29,214 bases of DNA, from contig JACKDM010000007.1 of assembly GCA_020633515.1 (NCBI GenBank), forward strand, positions 95,001 through 124,214, read 5' to 3'. Positions 9,675 to 20,698 of this stretch are shown here, in pieces (within the stretch, counting starts at the first letter, position 1; each line of letters begins with the position of its first letter). Both the position numbers and the translations under genes were made by a program. This DNA is from Myxococcales bacterium. Lineage in GTDB: Bacteria; Myxococcota; Bradymonadia; UBA7976; UBA1532. The notes under the pieces are model-generated. The model searched no databases and was not told where the DNA came from. It saw only the letters and a list, made by a program, of their open reading frames with translations.

Positions 9675-11300
9675 ATGGTGAATCGGCTGATTCAGCTCAA
9701 TCGCGAGCTCCAGCAGAACCCGCAGAACTCCCGGCTTTGGATCGATCTGGCGACGGTGCGGCTGTCGATGGGGGAGCGGGATGAGGCGATCAAGGCGCTG
9801 GAGTCGGCGAAGCGGTGCGCGGCCGATAACAACCCGGCGATCTGGGCTGAGCTGGGGACGAAGTTCGCCGAGGTGAAGCTGTTCGCTCAGGCGCGTGAGA
9901 TGCTGGTGCGGGCGTGTACGAAGGAGCCGGCGTCGGCGGATTTTGCGCATCGGTTGGGTGAGGTGCTGGTCGCGGATGATCGGCTGGCGGAGGGGTCGGC
10001 GGTGCTGGCGGCGGCGGTGTGGATCGCGCCGACGGAGCCGACCTATCGGGTGGCGTTGGCGCGGGCGTTGTTGGCGGCTCGGCAGCGGTCGGAGGCGGAG
10101 AATCTGCTGCGGGTGGTGTTGGATCGGTCGCCGCAGACGGCGGATGCGTGGTTGCTTCAGGCGGAGATCGAGCTGTCGCGGCATGATCCGGCGGCGGCGG
10201 TGGCGGCGTTGGAGCGGGCGTTCGGGCAGCGGCCTCGGGAGCGGGCGCTGGGGATGCGGTTGGCTGAGCTTCAGCGGGAGGCGGGGAATCACGGGCGGGC
10301 GGTGGAGGTGCTGCGGCAGGTGGCGGGGGGGGCGCCGGAGGATGTGGAGGTGCTGGTGGCGTTGGCGCTTGCTCAGGCGGCGGCGGGGGATCGGTTCGGT
10401 GGGATCCGGACGCTGGAGTCGGCGATCGAGCTGCCGGAGGTGGGGATCACGGCGTTTCTGGAGCTGGGGGTGATGTACAAGGCGGCGGGGCGGTTGGCGG
10501 AGGCGTTGGATCCGTTGCAGTTCGTGGTGGAGCAGGATCCGGAGAACGCGGAGGCTCATTATCACCTGGGTGAGACGTTGCTGGCGTTGGGGGAGGCGGG
10601 GCAGGCGGTGTCGGTGCTGGTGAAGGGGGCGATGCTGTCGCAGGATGATCGGCGGCTGCGGAGCTTGCTTCAGGCGGCGGCGGCGGCTCAGGGTGGGCCG
10701 GCGGGGGAGGCGCATGGGAGCATGGAGCGGTCGGTGGGCGGCTTGGGGGGCGGGGGCGGGCCGCGGCCGTCGGATGTGGCGTTTACGGGCGATCTGGCGC
10801 AGTTCGGGTTGGTGGATCTGTTGGAGTTCCTGCGGTTGAATCGGCGGACGGGGGTGCTGCAGATCGTGTCGACGCAGGGGATGGGCGAGCTGCATATGGC
10901 AGATGGGCGGATGATCGGGTCGAATACGTCGAATTCGGAGCGGATCGCTGATCTGTTGCTGAAGGCGGGGATGCTGACGGGGGCGATGCTGGATCAGATC
11001 ATCACCGAGCAGGGGGAGCCGTCGGCGATGGCGTTGGTGCGGGCGGTGTTGGATCGGGGGGCGGTGAAGGCGGCGGAGATGCGGGCGATCTTGTTTCAGC
11101 AGGCGCAGGATGCGATCGGGGAGGTGATGAGCTGGGAGGATGGGTACTTTGCCTTCCAGGGGGATGAGAGCCTGAAGGGGATGTTTGCGGATCATCCGGA
11201 GGTGGAGCTCGATACGAGCTCGATCATGTTGGAGTTGTTGCGGCGGATGGATGAGGAGAACGCGGGAGGGGATATCGAGGATGTGGACTTCGAGCTGTGA
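9675..11300 (+). CDS. TPR protein with C-terminal PATAN (DUF4388) domain (541 aa)
   Basis: The ATG is preceded by GAGG. Residues 1-340 are helical tetratricopeptide repeats (for example WIDLATVRLSMGERDEAIKA and AHYHLGETLLALGEAGQAV), a protein-binding scaffold. After a Gly/Ser-rich linker, residues from about 368 form a PATAN/DUF4388 domain: FTGDLAQFGLVDLLEFLRLN, then RTGVLQI and GELHMADGRMIG. This domain is common in Myxococcota signalling and motility-related regulators. No signal peptide or membrane segment is present, so it should be cytoplasmic. It follows the caspase gene on the same strand after 131 bp, so it may have its own promoter. Codon use is extreme for the window: GCG, CGG, GGG, TTG and GAT dominate and C-ending codons are rare. 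Confidence 0.88.
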   Translation: MVNRLIQLNRELQQNPQNSRLWIDLATVRLSMGERDEAIKALESAKRCAADNNPAIWAELGTKFAEVKLFAQAREMLVRACTKEPASADFAHRLGEVLVADDRLAEGSAVLAAAVWIAPTEPTYRVALARALLAARQRSEAENLLRVVLDRSPQTADAWLLQAEIELSRHDPAAAVAALERAFGQRPRERALGMRLAELQREAGNHGRAVEVLRQVAGGAPEDVEVLVALALAQAAAGDRFGGIRTLESAIELPEVGITAFLELGVMYKAAGRLAEALDPLQFVVEQDPENAEAHYHLGETLLALGEAGQAVSVLVKGAMLSQDDRRLRSLLQAAAAAQGGPAGEAHGSMERSVGGLGGGGGPRPSDVAFTGDLAQFGLVDLLEFLRLNRRTGVLQIVSTQGMGELHMADGRMIGSNTSNSERIADLLLKAGMLTGAMLDQIITEQGEPSAMALVRAVLDRGAVKAAEMRAILFQQAQDAIGEVMSWEDGYFAFQGDESLKGMFADHPEVELDTSSIMLELLRRMDEENAGGDIEDVDFEL

Positions 11301-11515
11301 GGGTGGGGGCTCGGGGGGCGGAGGAGGGGGTGGGTGGTGAGTGAGGGTGGGTGAGGGGGCGGAATGGATGGGATGGCGATGCGGGTGGTTGGGATAGGGC
11401 GTGAGGTGGTGATGGATGCGTGAGGGGTGCCGGTGGGGGCGGGGGGGTCGCGCGGTGTGATGGGTAGTTTGTCTGAAGAGTGGCTGGGCGGGGGCTGAGG
11501 CGATGTGACGGCGTG
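11301..11515 (+). other. G-rich gene-free stretch with quadruplex-forming potential
   Basis: The plus strand is made of closely spaced G runs. From about 11302 to 11335 there are four runs of at least three Gs with short loops, meeting the usual intramolecular G-quadruplex pattern. I see no gene here: open frames on the minus strand are proline/histidine-rich products of the C-rich complement. Confidence 0.45.
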
Positions 11516-11523
11516 GCTGGCTT

Positions 11524-11646
11524 GGAGCGGGTGACACCGGCCGCGTTCGGCGCGGGAGAGTGGGGGGTGGTGGCTGGGCCAGAGCGGTGGGGAGATGGCA
11601 TGAGTGGTGGGGCGGGGGCGCCTCAGGCGGCCGGTGCCACCCCGCC
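11524..11646 (+). repeat. Inverted repeat in 359-bp unit 1
   Basis: The left arm at 11524-11544 (core CACCGGCCGC) pairs with the right arm from 11627 (core GCGGCCGGTG) around a loop of about 82 bases. There are a few mismatches toward the base of the stem. Confidence 0.7.
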
Positions 11647-11882
11647 TGCGCCGGTCGCCACGCGCCTTCGATGGAGCGGTGGCCCAGGCGGGTAGACGGG
11701 TGGCTCCCAAGGGTGGGTGGGGGTGGTGGGTGTGGGTTGTGGCACTTTGGTGGGGGGCGGGTGAGGGTGGAAGCGACGGCCATTTTGTGGAGGGGCGGGC
11801 TTGGGTGGCAGGTGCTCAGACCGTTGAGGGGGCTCAAGGTGGTCGGGCGGGGTGGTGGGGTGTGTCATGGCGGGGCTGGCTT

Positions 11883-12007
11883 GGCGCGGGTGGCGCTGGC
11901 CGCGTTCGGCGCGGGAGAGTGGGGGTCGAGGGCCGAGTGATCGGGGTGGTGGGATGGCGTGGTCGCGGGGGCGGGGGCGCCTCAGGCGGCCGGTGCCACC
12001 CTGCTCC
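11883..12007 (+). repeat. Inverted repeat in 359-bp unit 2
   Basis: The left arm at 11883-11903 (GGTGGCGCTGGCCGC at its inner end) pairs with the right arm at 11986-12007 (GCGGCCGGTGCCACC at its inner end), with a mismatch in the middle and others near the base. Confidence 0.7.
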
Positions 12008-12240
12008 AGCCGGTCGCCACGCGTGATTCGATGGGGCGGTGGCCGGGCGGGTAGGGGAGTGGCTCCCGGTGGGGGGGTGGTGGGTGTGGGTTGTTGGCGG
12101 GGCTTTGGTGGGGGCGGGTGAGGGTGGGAAGCGACGGCCATTTTGTGGAGGGGAGGGCTTGGGTGGCAGGTGCTCAGACCGTTGAGGGGGCTCGAGGTGG
12201 TCGGGCGGGGGTGGTGGGGGTGGCATGGCGTGGCTGGCTT

Positions 12241-12366
12241 GGAGCGGGTGGCACCGGCCGCGTTCGGCGCGGAGAGAGCGGCGGTCGAGGGCCGAGTGAT
12301 CGGGGTGGTGGGATGGCGTGGTCGCGGGGGCGGGGGCGACTCAGGCGGCCGGTGCCAGCCCGCTCC
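12241..12366 (+). repeat. Inverted repeat in 359-bp unit 3, the best preserved
   Basis: The left arm at 12241-12261 begins GGAGCGGGTGGCACC and ends GGCCGC. The right arm at 12345-12366 is its exact reverse complement except for one extra base, giving a 21-bp stem with a single bulge and a loop of about 83 bases. Confidence 0.8.
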
Positions 12367-12539
12367 GCGCCGGGCGCCACTGGCATGTTGATGGAGCCGT
12401 GGGTGGGGGAGAGGGGGATGGCACTGACGGTGGATGGGGAGATGACTCTCCGCTCCGCGCGGTGATGTCATGGATCGGCCGCGGTTTGTTTGGGAGGGCG
12501 GGCGGGGTCGGGTGGCAGGTGCTTGGAGCGGTGTGATCG

Positions 12540-14277
12540 TCAGGGTTGATCGAGCGGGGTGATCTCGCGGCTGCCCTCGGGGAGGGCGCTCGGTGGGGGG
12601 GAGGTGTCGCCGAGGACCTGGACGCGGGGGGCTGGGGCTTGGGCGGAGGGGGGGCGGGGGACGGCGGCGTCGGGCGCGGGAGGGGGGGCGGCGACGGCGG
12701 CGTCGGGCGCGGGGGGGGGCGCTTCGGGGGTCGGGGTGGGGCGGGGGCGAGGGCGGCGGATGGCGTCGAGGGTGGCTTGGGCGTCGACGGGTTTGCCGTC
12801 GTCGCCGACTTCGATGTCGATGGTGGCGGGGACGTGGCCGGGCTTTTCGATGCGGAAGGTGTAGCGGCCGGCGATCATGTCGCGGGTGTAGGGGGTGCGG
12901 CCGAGCTCGATGTCGTCGAGGAGGACGGCGGCGTCGCTGGGGGTGCTGGTGATGCTGACGCGGGCCTGGAGGGCGGCGGCGTCGGGTGGGGGGGGCGCGG
13001 CGGCGTCGATGGGGGCAGGGGCGGCGTCGGGGGGCGGGAGCGCGGCGTCGAGGGGGCGGGGGGGCGCGGTGGCATCGGCGAGGGCGATGGGGAGGGCGGC
13101 GTCGGCGATGGGGGCGGGGACGGCGGCGGGGCGGCCGAGCTGCTGCCAGGCGAGGAAGCCGCCGAGCGCGAGCGCGACGACGACGGCGGCGACGATGAGC
13201 GGGGTCTGGGTGGGGGGGTCTTCGATGGCGGGTTCGTCGGGTTCGGCGGCGGCGCCGCGGCGCGGGGGGGCGTCGGCGGCGAGGAGGAGGTCGTCGACGC
13301 GGACGCGGGCGACGGTGGCTTCGTCGCGGACGTCGATGAGCGTCTCACCGCGCATGGCGGCGGTGATCGCTTCGAGCATGTCGGCGGCGGAGGCGAAGCG
13401 GCGGGCGGGGGCCTTGTCGAGCGCTTGTTCGAGGATCTCGGGGAGCGCGGCGGGCATTTCGCCGATGGGGCGGATGGCGTAGGGGAGGGGGGGAGGTGGG
13501 TGAGGTGGCCGCGGACGATCTCGGAGGCCTTGTCGAAGGGGAAGGGGGTTTGCCGGAGATGAGGCGGTAGAGGAGCGCGCCGACGGAGTAGAGGTCGGAT
13601 TGGGGGCCGGCGCGGCCGCTGGCGAGGAGCTCGGGCGCCGTGTAGTGGAGGGCTTCGTCGGGTTTGTCGTCGCCGGCGATGGGGCCGGCGAAGCGGGCGG
13701 CGACGGGGCGGGGGCGGACGAGGCCGAAGTCGACGAGCTTGACGGTGGGGGGGGCGTCGTCGTCGCCGCGGATGAGGAAGATGTTGCTGGGGCGCAGGTC
13801 GAGGTGGAGGAGGCCGTGCTCGTGGGCGTGGGTGAGGCCGGCGAGGAGCTGTTCGATGATGGGGAGCGCGTCTTCGACGGGGAGCGCGCGGTCGTCGCTG
13901 AGCTCGACGGAGAGGGGGCGGCCGGGGACGAGCTCCATGACGCCGCAGGCGAGGCCGTCCTCGGTCTTGTTGAAGTCGTAGACGCGCACGATGTTGGGGT
14001 GGTCGAGCGCGGCGACCTGGCTGGCGACGTCGAGGAAGTGGTCGCGGCCGGCTTCGTCGAGGGGGAGGAGCTTGACGGCGACCATGCGGTCGGCGTCCTC
14101 CTGCCAGGCGGCCCAGACGGTGACGCCGTGGCCGCCGAGGCCGAGGAGCTCGCGGATGGTGTAGCGTCCGCCGAGGCTCTGGCCGGTGCGGTCCTCGATG
14201 AGCGGCGTGCCGTCGTCGGGGCAGCGGGCGTGGGCGTCTTCGAATTGCTTGCGGCAGAGGGGGCAGAGATCGGTCAC
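12540..14277 (-). CDS. Zinc-ribbon Ser/Thr protein kinase with TM helix and PEGA domain, frameshifted
   Basis: The start is a GTG at 14277 with GGAG nine bases upstream. Order: an N-terminal zinc-ribbon-like segment (Cys5, Cys8, Cys19); a kinase domain with Lys69, an HLDLRPSN catalytic loop (Asp160, Asn165; the usual HRD arginine is Leu), DFG at 183-185 and YTAPELL; a transmembrane helix (VAAVVVALALGGFLAW); a Pro/Ala-rich stretch; and a PEGA domain (STPSDAAVLLDDIELGRTPY) outside the membrane. The reading frame breaks twice. After YRLISGK one C seems missing in a C5 run (13544-13548 on the plus strand), and after HLTHLPP one is missing in a C7 run (13487-13493). Restoring both gives continuous protein of about 579 residues. 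Consensus errors are likelier than a true pseudogene because sequence on both sides is intact. Confidence 0.82.
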
Positions 14278-14413
14278 GTCGACGCGCTCCGGACAGGCGC
14301 CGGGGCCGGGTTCGGCCGCTTCGGCTCTCCGTGGGAATAACCCGCCCGGCGGCGCGCGACAAGTGCGTGGGCGTGTTCGGGTGGATTCGGTGGGTGCGGG
14401 CGGGGTGGCGGGG

Positions 14414-15280
14414 TCAGATGACGAGGCCGGCGGGGGCGGGGATGGGGTCGGTGGCGCGGTAGCGGTCGCCGTCTCGGGTGATGCGGGCGAGGGCGACTTC
14501 GGGGTCGTGGGTGAAGAAGAGGCGGCCGCGGCGGCGGTGGAGGTCGTCGAGGAGCTCGGCTTTTTCGTCGATGAGGAGCTCGGGGTAGCGGTCGTAGCCC
14601 ATGGTGATGGGGAGGTGGACCCAGGGGCGGCCGGGGATGAGGTCGCCGCAGAAGAGGATGGGGCCGTCGTCGCCGGGGGCTTCGAGGAGCATGAGGCCGG
14701 GGGTGTGGCCGTGGGAGTAGTGGAGGGTGTAGGCGTCGCCGAGGGTCTTGGCGCGGGGGCCGTCGATGATCTCGAGGCGGCCGGTGGCTTCGAGGAGCGG
14801 GGGGAGCTCGGGGATGAAGGAGGCGCGGTCGCGGGCGTGGGGGGTGAGCGCGCGGGCCCAGGCTTCGGCGCCGACGAGGTAGGTGGCGCGGGGGAAGACG
14901 AGCGCGGGGGGGTGGTCGTCGGCGTGGGGGGTGAGGAGGCCGCCGGCGTGGTCGAAGTGGAGGTGGGAGAGCACGATGACGTCGATGTCGTCGGGGCGGA
15001 AGCCGGCGGTGGCGAGGCTGTCGAGGAGGATGTGGCGGTCTTCGACGACGCCGAAGCGGTCTTTGAGCCTGGGGGGGAAGAAGGCGCCGATGCCGGCTTC
15101 GCAGAGGATGGTGCGGCCGCTGGCTTCGACGATGAGCATGGCGCGGCAGGCGAGCGCGATGCGGTTGTCGTCGTCGGGGTCGGCCCAGCGGGCCCAGAGG
15201 GCTTTGGGGGCGTTGCCGAACATCGCGCCGCCGTCGAGGCGCTGGCTGTTGCCGAGGATCGACCAGAGTCGCCGGGTCAT
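14414..15280 (-). CDS. MBL-fold metallo-hydrolase (288 aa)
   Basis: The start ATG at 15280 has GGAG about ten bases upstream. The metallo-beta-lactamase signature HLHFDHAGG supplies the H-x-H-x-DH metal ligands. Later ligands fit SHGHTPG and FCGDLIPG, so a two-metal site looks complete. There is no signal peptide, so it should be cytoplasmic. The family includes lactonases, thioesterases and other hydrolases. The closest overall feel is the stand-alone lactonase/hydrolase group, but I cannot assign a substrate. It is divergent from the deacetylase-like gene, with 72 bp between the starts, and is transcribed toward the kinase gene, with 136 bp between them. Confidence 0.88.
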   Translation of the reverse strand: MTRRLWSILGNSQRLDGGAMFGNAPKALWARWADPDDDNRIALACRAMLIVEASGRTILCEAGIGAFFPPRLKDRFGVVEDRHILLDSLATAGFRPDDIDVIVLSHLHFDHAGGLLTPHADDHPPALVFPRATYLVGAEAWARALTPHARDRASFIPELPPLLEATGRLEIIDGPRAKTLGDAYTLHYSHGHTPGLMLLEAPGDDGPILFCGDLIPGRPWVHLPITMGYDRYPELLIDEKAELLDDLHRRRGRLFFTHDPEVALARITRDGDRYRATDPIPAPAGLVI

Positions 15281-15352
15281 GGGTCCACTCCGCGGGGGTT
15301 GTGGCCTAGGATGGCCGAGTTGCCGGGGTCCGCGTGGCTGTGAGGAGGCGCC

Positions 15353-16497
15353 GTGTCGCCGTCGTTGGATGAGCTGGTCCGCGTGCGCTTCGGGGGGTCG
15401 CTGCCGGTGGGGGCGGCGGCGGGGTTGCGGGTGGCGGCGCGGGGGTTGTGTCGCTTCACTCCGGGTCGGGTGATGCCGGTGGGGGGGGGCGAGGTCGCGG
15501 GGGTGCCGGTGGCAGGAGCGGTGTTCGATCGGGCGTTGATGGCGGCGGTGGGGGCGGCGCCGCGGCGGTGGCCGGGGGGGGCACAAGCGGCGGTGGTGCT
15601 GACGCACGATGTGGATGCGTTCGATGGGTTGTCGTTCTTCGGGGTGCGGGCGCTGGGGTGGGCGGTGGCGGCGGCGCGGGCGGCGGCGCTTCGGGATCGG
15701 GCGGCGCTGGGCGGACGGCGCGGCGGGCGCGGGCGTGGGCGGGGATGCGGTGGCGGGGGGAGGATCCGGTGGCGGACTTCGAGCACTGGATGGCGTTGGA
15801 GGCGGAGTTCGGGGTGCGCTCGACGTTCTTCTTCCTGGCGCTCACGCGGGCGCTGTCGCGGGAGGGGCGGATGTATCGGCTGGGGGATCGGCGGGTGCGG
15901 CGGGTGCTGCGGGCGCTGGTGGAGGGGGGGTGGCGGATCGGGCTGCATGCGTCGCGGTATGGGAGCGGGTCGGCGATGGGGCTGGCCGATCAGCGGCGGC
16001 GGCTGGAGGACGCGGCGGGGGTGGCGGTGCGTTCGGTGCGGCATCACTACCTGACGGCGCGGTTTCCGGGGGGGTGGCGGACGATGCGGGCGGCGGGGTT
16101 CGACATCTCGAGCAACGTGGGCTTTCATCCGCCGGGGCAGGGGTTTCGGACGGGGACGGCGTGGCCCTATCGGCCGCTGGGGGGCGCGGGGCCGTGGGAG
16201 GTGCCGATCGGGTTGATGGACGCGGCGCATGGGCCGGTGCCGGGGGCGCTGGGGGCGGTGTTCGAGGTGTTGCTGGCGGAGGTGATGGCGGTGGGGGGGG
16301 CGCTGGTGCTGGATTTTCACAGCAACTATCGGGCGGAGGTGGACGCGCCGGGGGTTCACGCGGCCTATGTGGGGATCCTGGGGCGGCTGGCGGGGGCGGT
16401 GGCGCGGGGGGAGGTGGCGGTGATGACGCTGGAGGGGCGGTGGATCACGTCGCGGCGGGGTTGCGGGGGGGGGCGTCGCGGGCCGGGGGGGGTATAG
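15353..16497 (+). CDS. Polysaccharide-deacetylase-like protein, frameshifted
   Basis: A GTG at 15353 follows a strong GAGGAGG site. The first part reaches the motif [12 protein letters not shown] (about residue 80), which matches the metal-binding Asp-Val-Asp start of NodB-type polysaccharide deacetylases. Around 15709-15711 the frame changes: one G appears lost from a GGG run. After that, protein continues with [32 protein letters not shown] and DFHSNYR, which fit the later barrel strands of this fold. The intended product is about 381 residues. No signal peptide is evident. Related proteins act on cell-surface glycans, but the substrate is unknown. Codons are G-ending and C-poor. The gene ends 30 bp before the TSP3 lipoprotein gene on the same strand. 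Confidence 0.75.
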
Positions 16498-16527
16498 AGC
16501 GCGCGCGATGGCACGGTGAGGTGTTTG

Positions 16528-18266
<1,739 letters not shown>

Positions 18267-18275
18267 TCGACCGGA

Positions 18276-19574
18276 TCAGTCGCAGCGGGGCGCGTCCTCG
18301 ACGCTGAACGCGCGGGCGACGACGAGCGCGACCTGCGCGCGGGTGGCGGGGTCGTCGGGGCAGAAGCGGTCGGCGGCGCAGCCGACCATGATGCCGGCGT
18401 CGGCGGCGGCTTCGAGCCAGTCGGCGGCCCAGTGGTCGGCGGGCACGTCGGTGAAGCGGCCGCCGTAGGGCTTGGGGGCGTCGCCGGCGGCGCCGGTGAC
18501 GATGACGGCGAGCTGGGCGCGGCGGACGGGGGCGTCGGGGCAGAAGCGGCCCGCGCCGCAGCCGGCGACGATGCCTTCGCGGTGCAGCGCTTCGATCGCG
18601 GGCGCGGCCCAGTGGCCGGGGGGGACGTCGTCGAAGACGCCGGTGGCGGGCTCGCGGGCGAGGCCGAGCGCGCCGGCGACGATCGCGGCGACGGCGGCGC
18701 GGGTGGCGTGGTCGTCGGGGCAGAAGCGCTTGTCGCCGCAGCCGCTCCACAGCCCGGCGGCGGCGCCGGCTTCGATCGCGCCGAAGGCGTAGTGGTCGAC
18801 GCCGACATCTTCGAAGGCGCCGCAGGCGGGGCCGCGATCGGGCACCGGCGCCTCGGGGCTGAGCAGGCCGAGCGCCTCGGCGTGCAGCGCGTAGCGGCGG
18901 GCGACGTTCCAGGCAAGCCAGTTGCCGCCTTGCCCTTGCAGGACCCAGGGCGTGTAGGCGTAGTGCGCGGCGGTCGCGTGGTTGGCGGGGGTGACGGTGA
19001 GCGGGTCGAGGGTGCGCTTCGCGACGCCGCGCCGCCACGCGCCGGTGCCGGCGACCGAGTCGTCGTAGCGGCCGCGGAAGGTCTGGCCGGCGCAGCGGAG
19101 CTGGTTTTCGAAGCCGCGGTAGCGGGCGTTGCAGGCCTGATGGTCGGGGCAGCCGCAGCCCATCAGGAAGTCGATCTTGCTCTGGCTGGGGCGGGCGGTC
19201 TTGCTGACCTGGCTCGACTCGACCTGGATGCGGGTCAGCAGCACGAGCGGGTTGACGCCGAGCTCGCGGGCGACGTCGGCGATCGCCTGCGAGGCGCGCT
19301 TGCCGCCGACGACGGCGTCGGCGATCCACGAGCGGTTGCCGTAGGGCGAGGCCTCGAGGAAGCGCTGGATCCCGGCGGCGTCGAGCGCGGTGGCGTCGGT
19401 GAAGAAGGCGTCGCTCATGACGTGGTCGCGGTTGAACGCGGCGGGGACACCGTCGGCCGACTTCTCCACCTCGAGGTCGAGGGGGTGAGGCGGGGAGGTC
19501 TCAGGCGGGACCTCGTCGGCACAGGCGGTGAGGGTCAGCGCGAGGGCGGCGAGGGCGAGGGCGGCGCGGCGCAT
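18276..19574 (-). CDS. Lipoprotein with lysozyme-like N-terminal region and three SLH domains (432 aa)
   Basis: The ATG at 19574 follows GGAGG. The signal peptide ends in TLTAC with lipobox Cys18. The N-terminal part (about 40-250) includes LGVNPLVLLTRIQVESSQVS, which resembles the catalytic-glutamate region of lytic transglycosylase-like domains, so a peptidoglycan-active role is possible but unproven. Three S-layer homology domains follow (about 254-305, 313-363, 371-422), each with F-x-DV near its start and ending in a TRAQV-like segment. Each SLH domain also has a fixed cysteine pair (GC then FCPD), which points to disulfides outside the cytoplasm. SLH domains usually bind cell-wall polymers. 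The gene converges with the TSP3 lipoprotein gene, and no terminator is evident in the 9-bp gap. Confidence 0.85.
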   Translation of the reverse strand: MRRAALALAALALTLTACADEVPPETSPPHPLDLEVEKSADGVPAAFNRDHVMSDAFFTDATALDAAGIQRFLEASPYGNRSWIADAVVGGKRASQAIADVARELGVNPLVLLTRIQVESSQVSKTARPSQSKIDFLMGCGCPDHQACNARYRGFENQLRCAGQTFRGRYDDSVAGTGAWRRGVAKRTLDPLTVTPANHATAAHYAYTPWVLQGQGGNWLAWNVARRYALHAEALGLLSPEAPVPDRGPACGAFEDVGVDHYAFGAIEAGAAAGLWSGCGDKRFCPDDHATRAAVAAIVAGALGLAREPATGVFDDVPPGHWAAPAIEALHREGIVAGCGAGRFCPDAPVRRAQLAVIVTGAAGDAPKPYGGRFTDVPADHWAADWLEAAADAGIMVGCAADRFCPDDPATRAQVALVVARAFSVEDAPRCD

Positions 19575-19668
19575 CGGGTCCTCCGGTCGGTGGTGCGGGT
19601 CGCGGTGGTCGGCGAGACGCCGAGCACGTCGATCGGCTTTGCGAGCCGCGGGCCAGTCGTCGGAGGGC

Positions 19669-20667
19669 TCAGGTGCTGTCGATCCGCGCGATCTGCTCCC
19701 GGAGGTCCATCACCTCGCGCTGCCAGTAGCGCAGGTCGCCGAAGTGGCTGAACGTGCGGCGGAAGATCGGGTCGTGCCAGCGGCGCGCGATCCAGGTCGA
19801 GTAGTGGATGTAGCGCAGCGCCCGCAGCGGCTCGACGAGGTCGAGCCACCTCGACGGGAAGTCGCGGACCTCGCGGTAGCCTTCGAGCAGCACCTTGCGC
19901 TGGCGGTGGCCCTCGGCGTCGGAGCTCGGCACGAGCATCCAGACATCCTGCGCGGCGGGGCCGGTGAGCATGTCGTCGAAGTCGAGGAAGACGAAGCCCT
20001 CGCGGGTGCGGATGAGGTTGGCCGGGTGGCAGTCGCCGTGGATGCGGTGCATCGGCACCTCGGCGAGCAGCGGCTCGATGCGGTCGAAGAGGGCCTCGGC
20101 GGTGTAGACGTAGTTCTGGCGGATCTCGGGCGGCAGGTGCCCGCCGTCGATCAGCAGCGCGAGGTTCGCCCGGCCATAGGTCGCGACGTCGAGCCGCGGC
20201 CGGTGCTCGGCCTCGTCGTCGGCGCCGACCGTGTGCAGCTCGCCGAGGAGCCGGCCGAGGGTGACGAGCTCGTCGTCGTCGAACTCGTCGGGGACCCGGC
20301 CCCGGACCTTGTCGAAGATCGCGTAGTGGATGCCCGAAGCCTCGCCGGTCAGGGTCCCGATCGTCGTGCCGTCGTCGTCGAGCCCGATCGGGAGCGACAC
20401 CGGCACCTCGGCGTCGTCGAGCGCATAGAGGAAGTCGTGCTCGTCGTCGAGCGCGTCGAGCGACCAGCGGCCGGGGCGGTAGAACTTGCCGATGACCGCG
20501 CCGCCGTCTTCGAGGCCGAGTTCGAAGACCCGGTTCTCGTAGCTGTTGAGCACGGTGAAGCGCCCGTTGCAGCGGCGCTCGCCGATCTCGGCGGCGGCGA
20601 TGACCGCGTCGGGGGTCAGCCGGTTGAAGGCGTCGGCGAGCGGGTGGCTGTCGAACCCGTCACTCAT
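19669..20667 (-). CDS. srkA: SrkA/YihE-like stress response kinase (332 aa)
   Basis: The length and sequence match the SrkA (YihE/RdoA) family, cytoplasmic kinases of the aminoglycoside-phosphotransferase fold linked in E. coli to protection from stress-induced death. Visible hallmarks are the N-terminal LNSYENRVFEL, the catalytic loop HGDCHPANLI and the metal-binding LDFDDM. The ATG at 20667 has GAGGAG just upstream. It lies 31 bp downstream of the SRPBCC gene on the same strand, so the two probably form an operon. The 94 bp after it, before the SLH gene, hold nothing recognisable. Confidence 0.92.
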   Translation of the reverse strand: MSDGFDSHPLADAFNRLTPDAVIAAAEIGERRCNGRFTVLNSYENRVFELGLEDGGAVIGKFYRPGRWSLDALDDEHDFLYALDDAEVPVSLPIGLDDDGTTIGTLTGEASGIHYAIFDKVRGRVPDEFDDDELVTLGRLLGELHTVGADDEAEHRPRLDVATYGRANLALLIDGGHLPPEIRQNYVYTAEALFDRIEPLLAEVPMHRIHGDCHPANLIRTREGFVFLDFDDMLTGPAAQDVWMLVPSSDAEGHRQRKVLLEGYREVRDFPSRWLDLVEPLRALRYIHYSTWIARRWHDPIFRRTFSHFGDLRYWQREVMDLREQIARIDST

Positions 20668-20698
20668 CGCTGCTCCTCGCGCCGCGCACGCCGACGCA

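Larger units (their letters stand above)
11516..12523 (+). repeat. Tandem array of a 359-bp repeat, about 2.8 copies
   Basis: Matching blocks recur every 358-359 bases. GCGTTCGGCGCGG occurs at 11543, 11902 and 12260; GGCGGCCGGTGCCA starts near 11628, 11987 and 12346; GCGACGGCCATTTTGTGGAG occurs at 11773 and 12131; GGGTGGCAGGTGCT occurs three times, the last near 12510. Copies 2 and 3 share a run of more than 50 identical bases around 11935 and 12294. Copy 3 is diverged between about 12380 and 12490. Each copy contains a long inverted repeat, listed separately. No coding potential is convincing on either strand. Confidence 0.88.

Noticed and set aside
9468..11837. 789-codon minus-strand open frame opposite the TPR-PATAN gene
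   Set aside because: Pro/His/Arg-rich antisense product of a G-rich gene; the plus strand encodes clear TPR and PATAN domains.
11623..12471. 282-codon minus-strand frame with repeated Pro-rich peptides in the 359-bp array
   Set aside because: Low-complexity reading of C-rich repeats. The 359-bp period is not a multiple of three, so the frame is not preserved between copies, and no ribosome site is visible.
12546..15343. Gly/Glu/Val-rich plus-strand open frames opposite the kinase and MBL genes
   Set aside because: Shadows of minus-strand genes with recognisable catalytic motifs.
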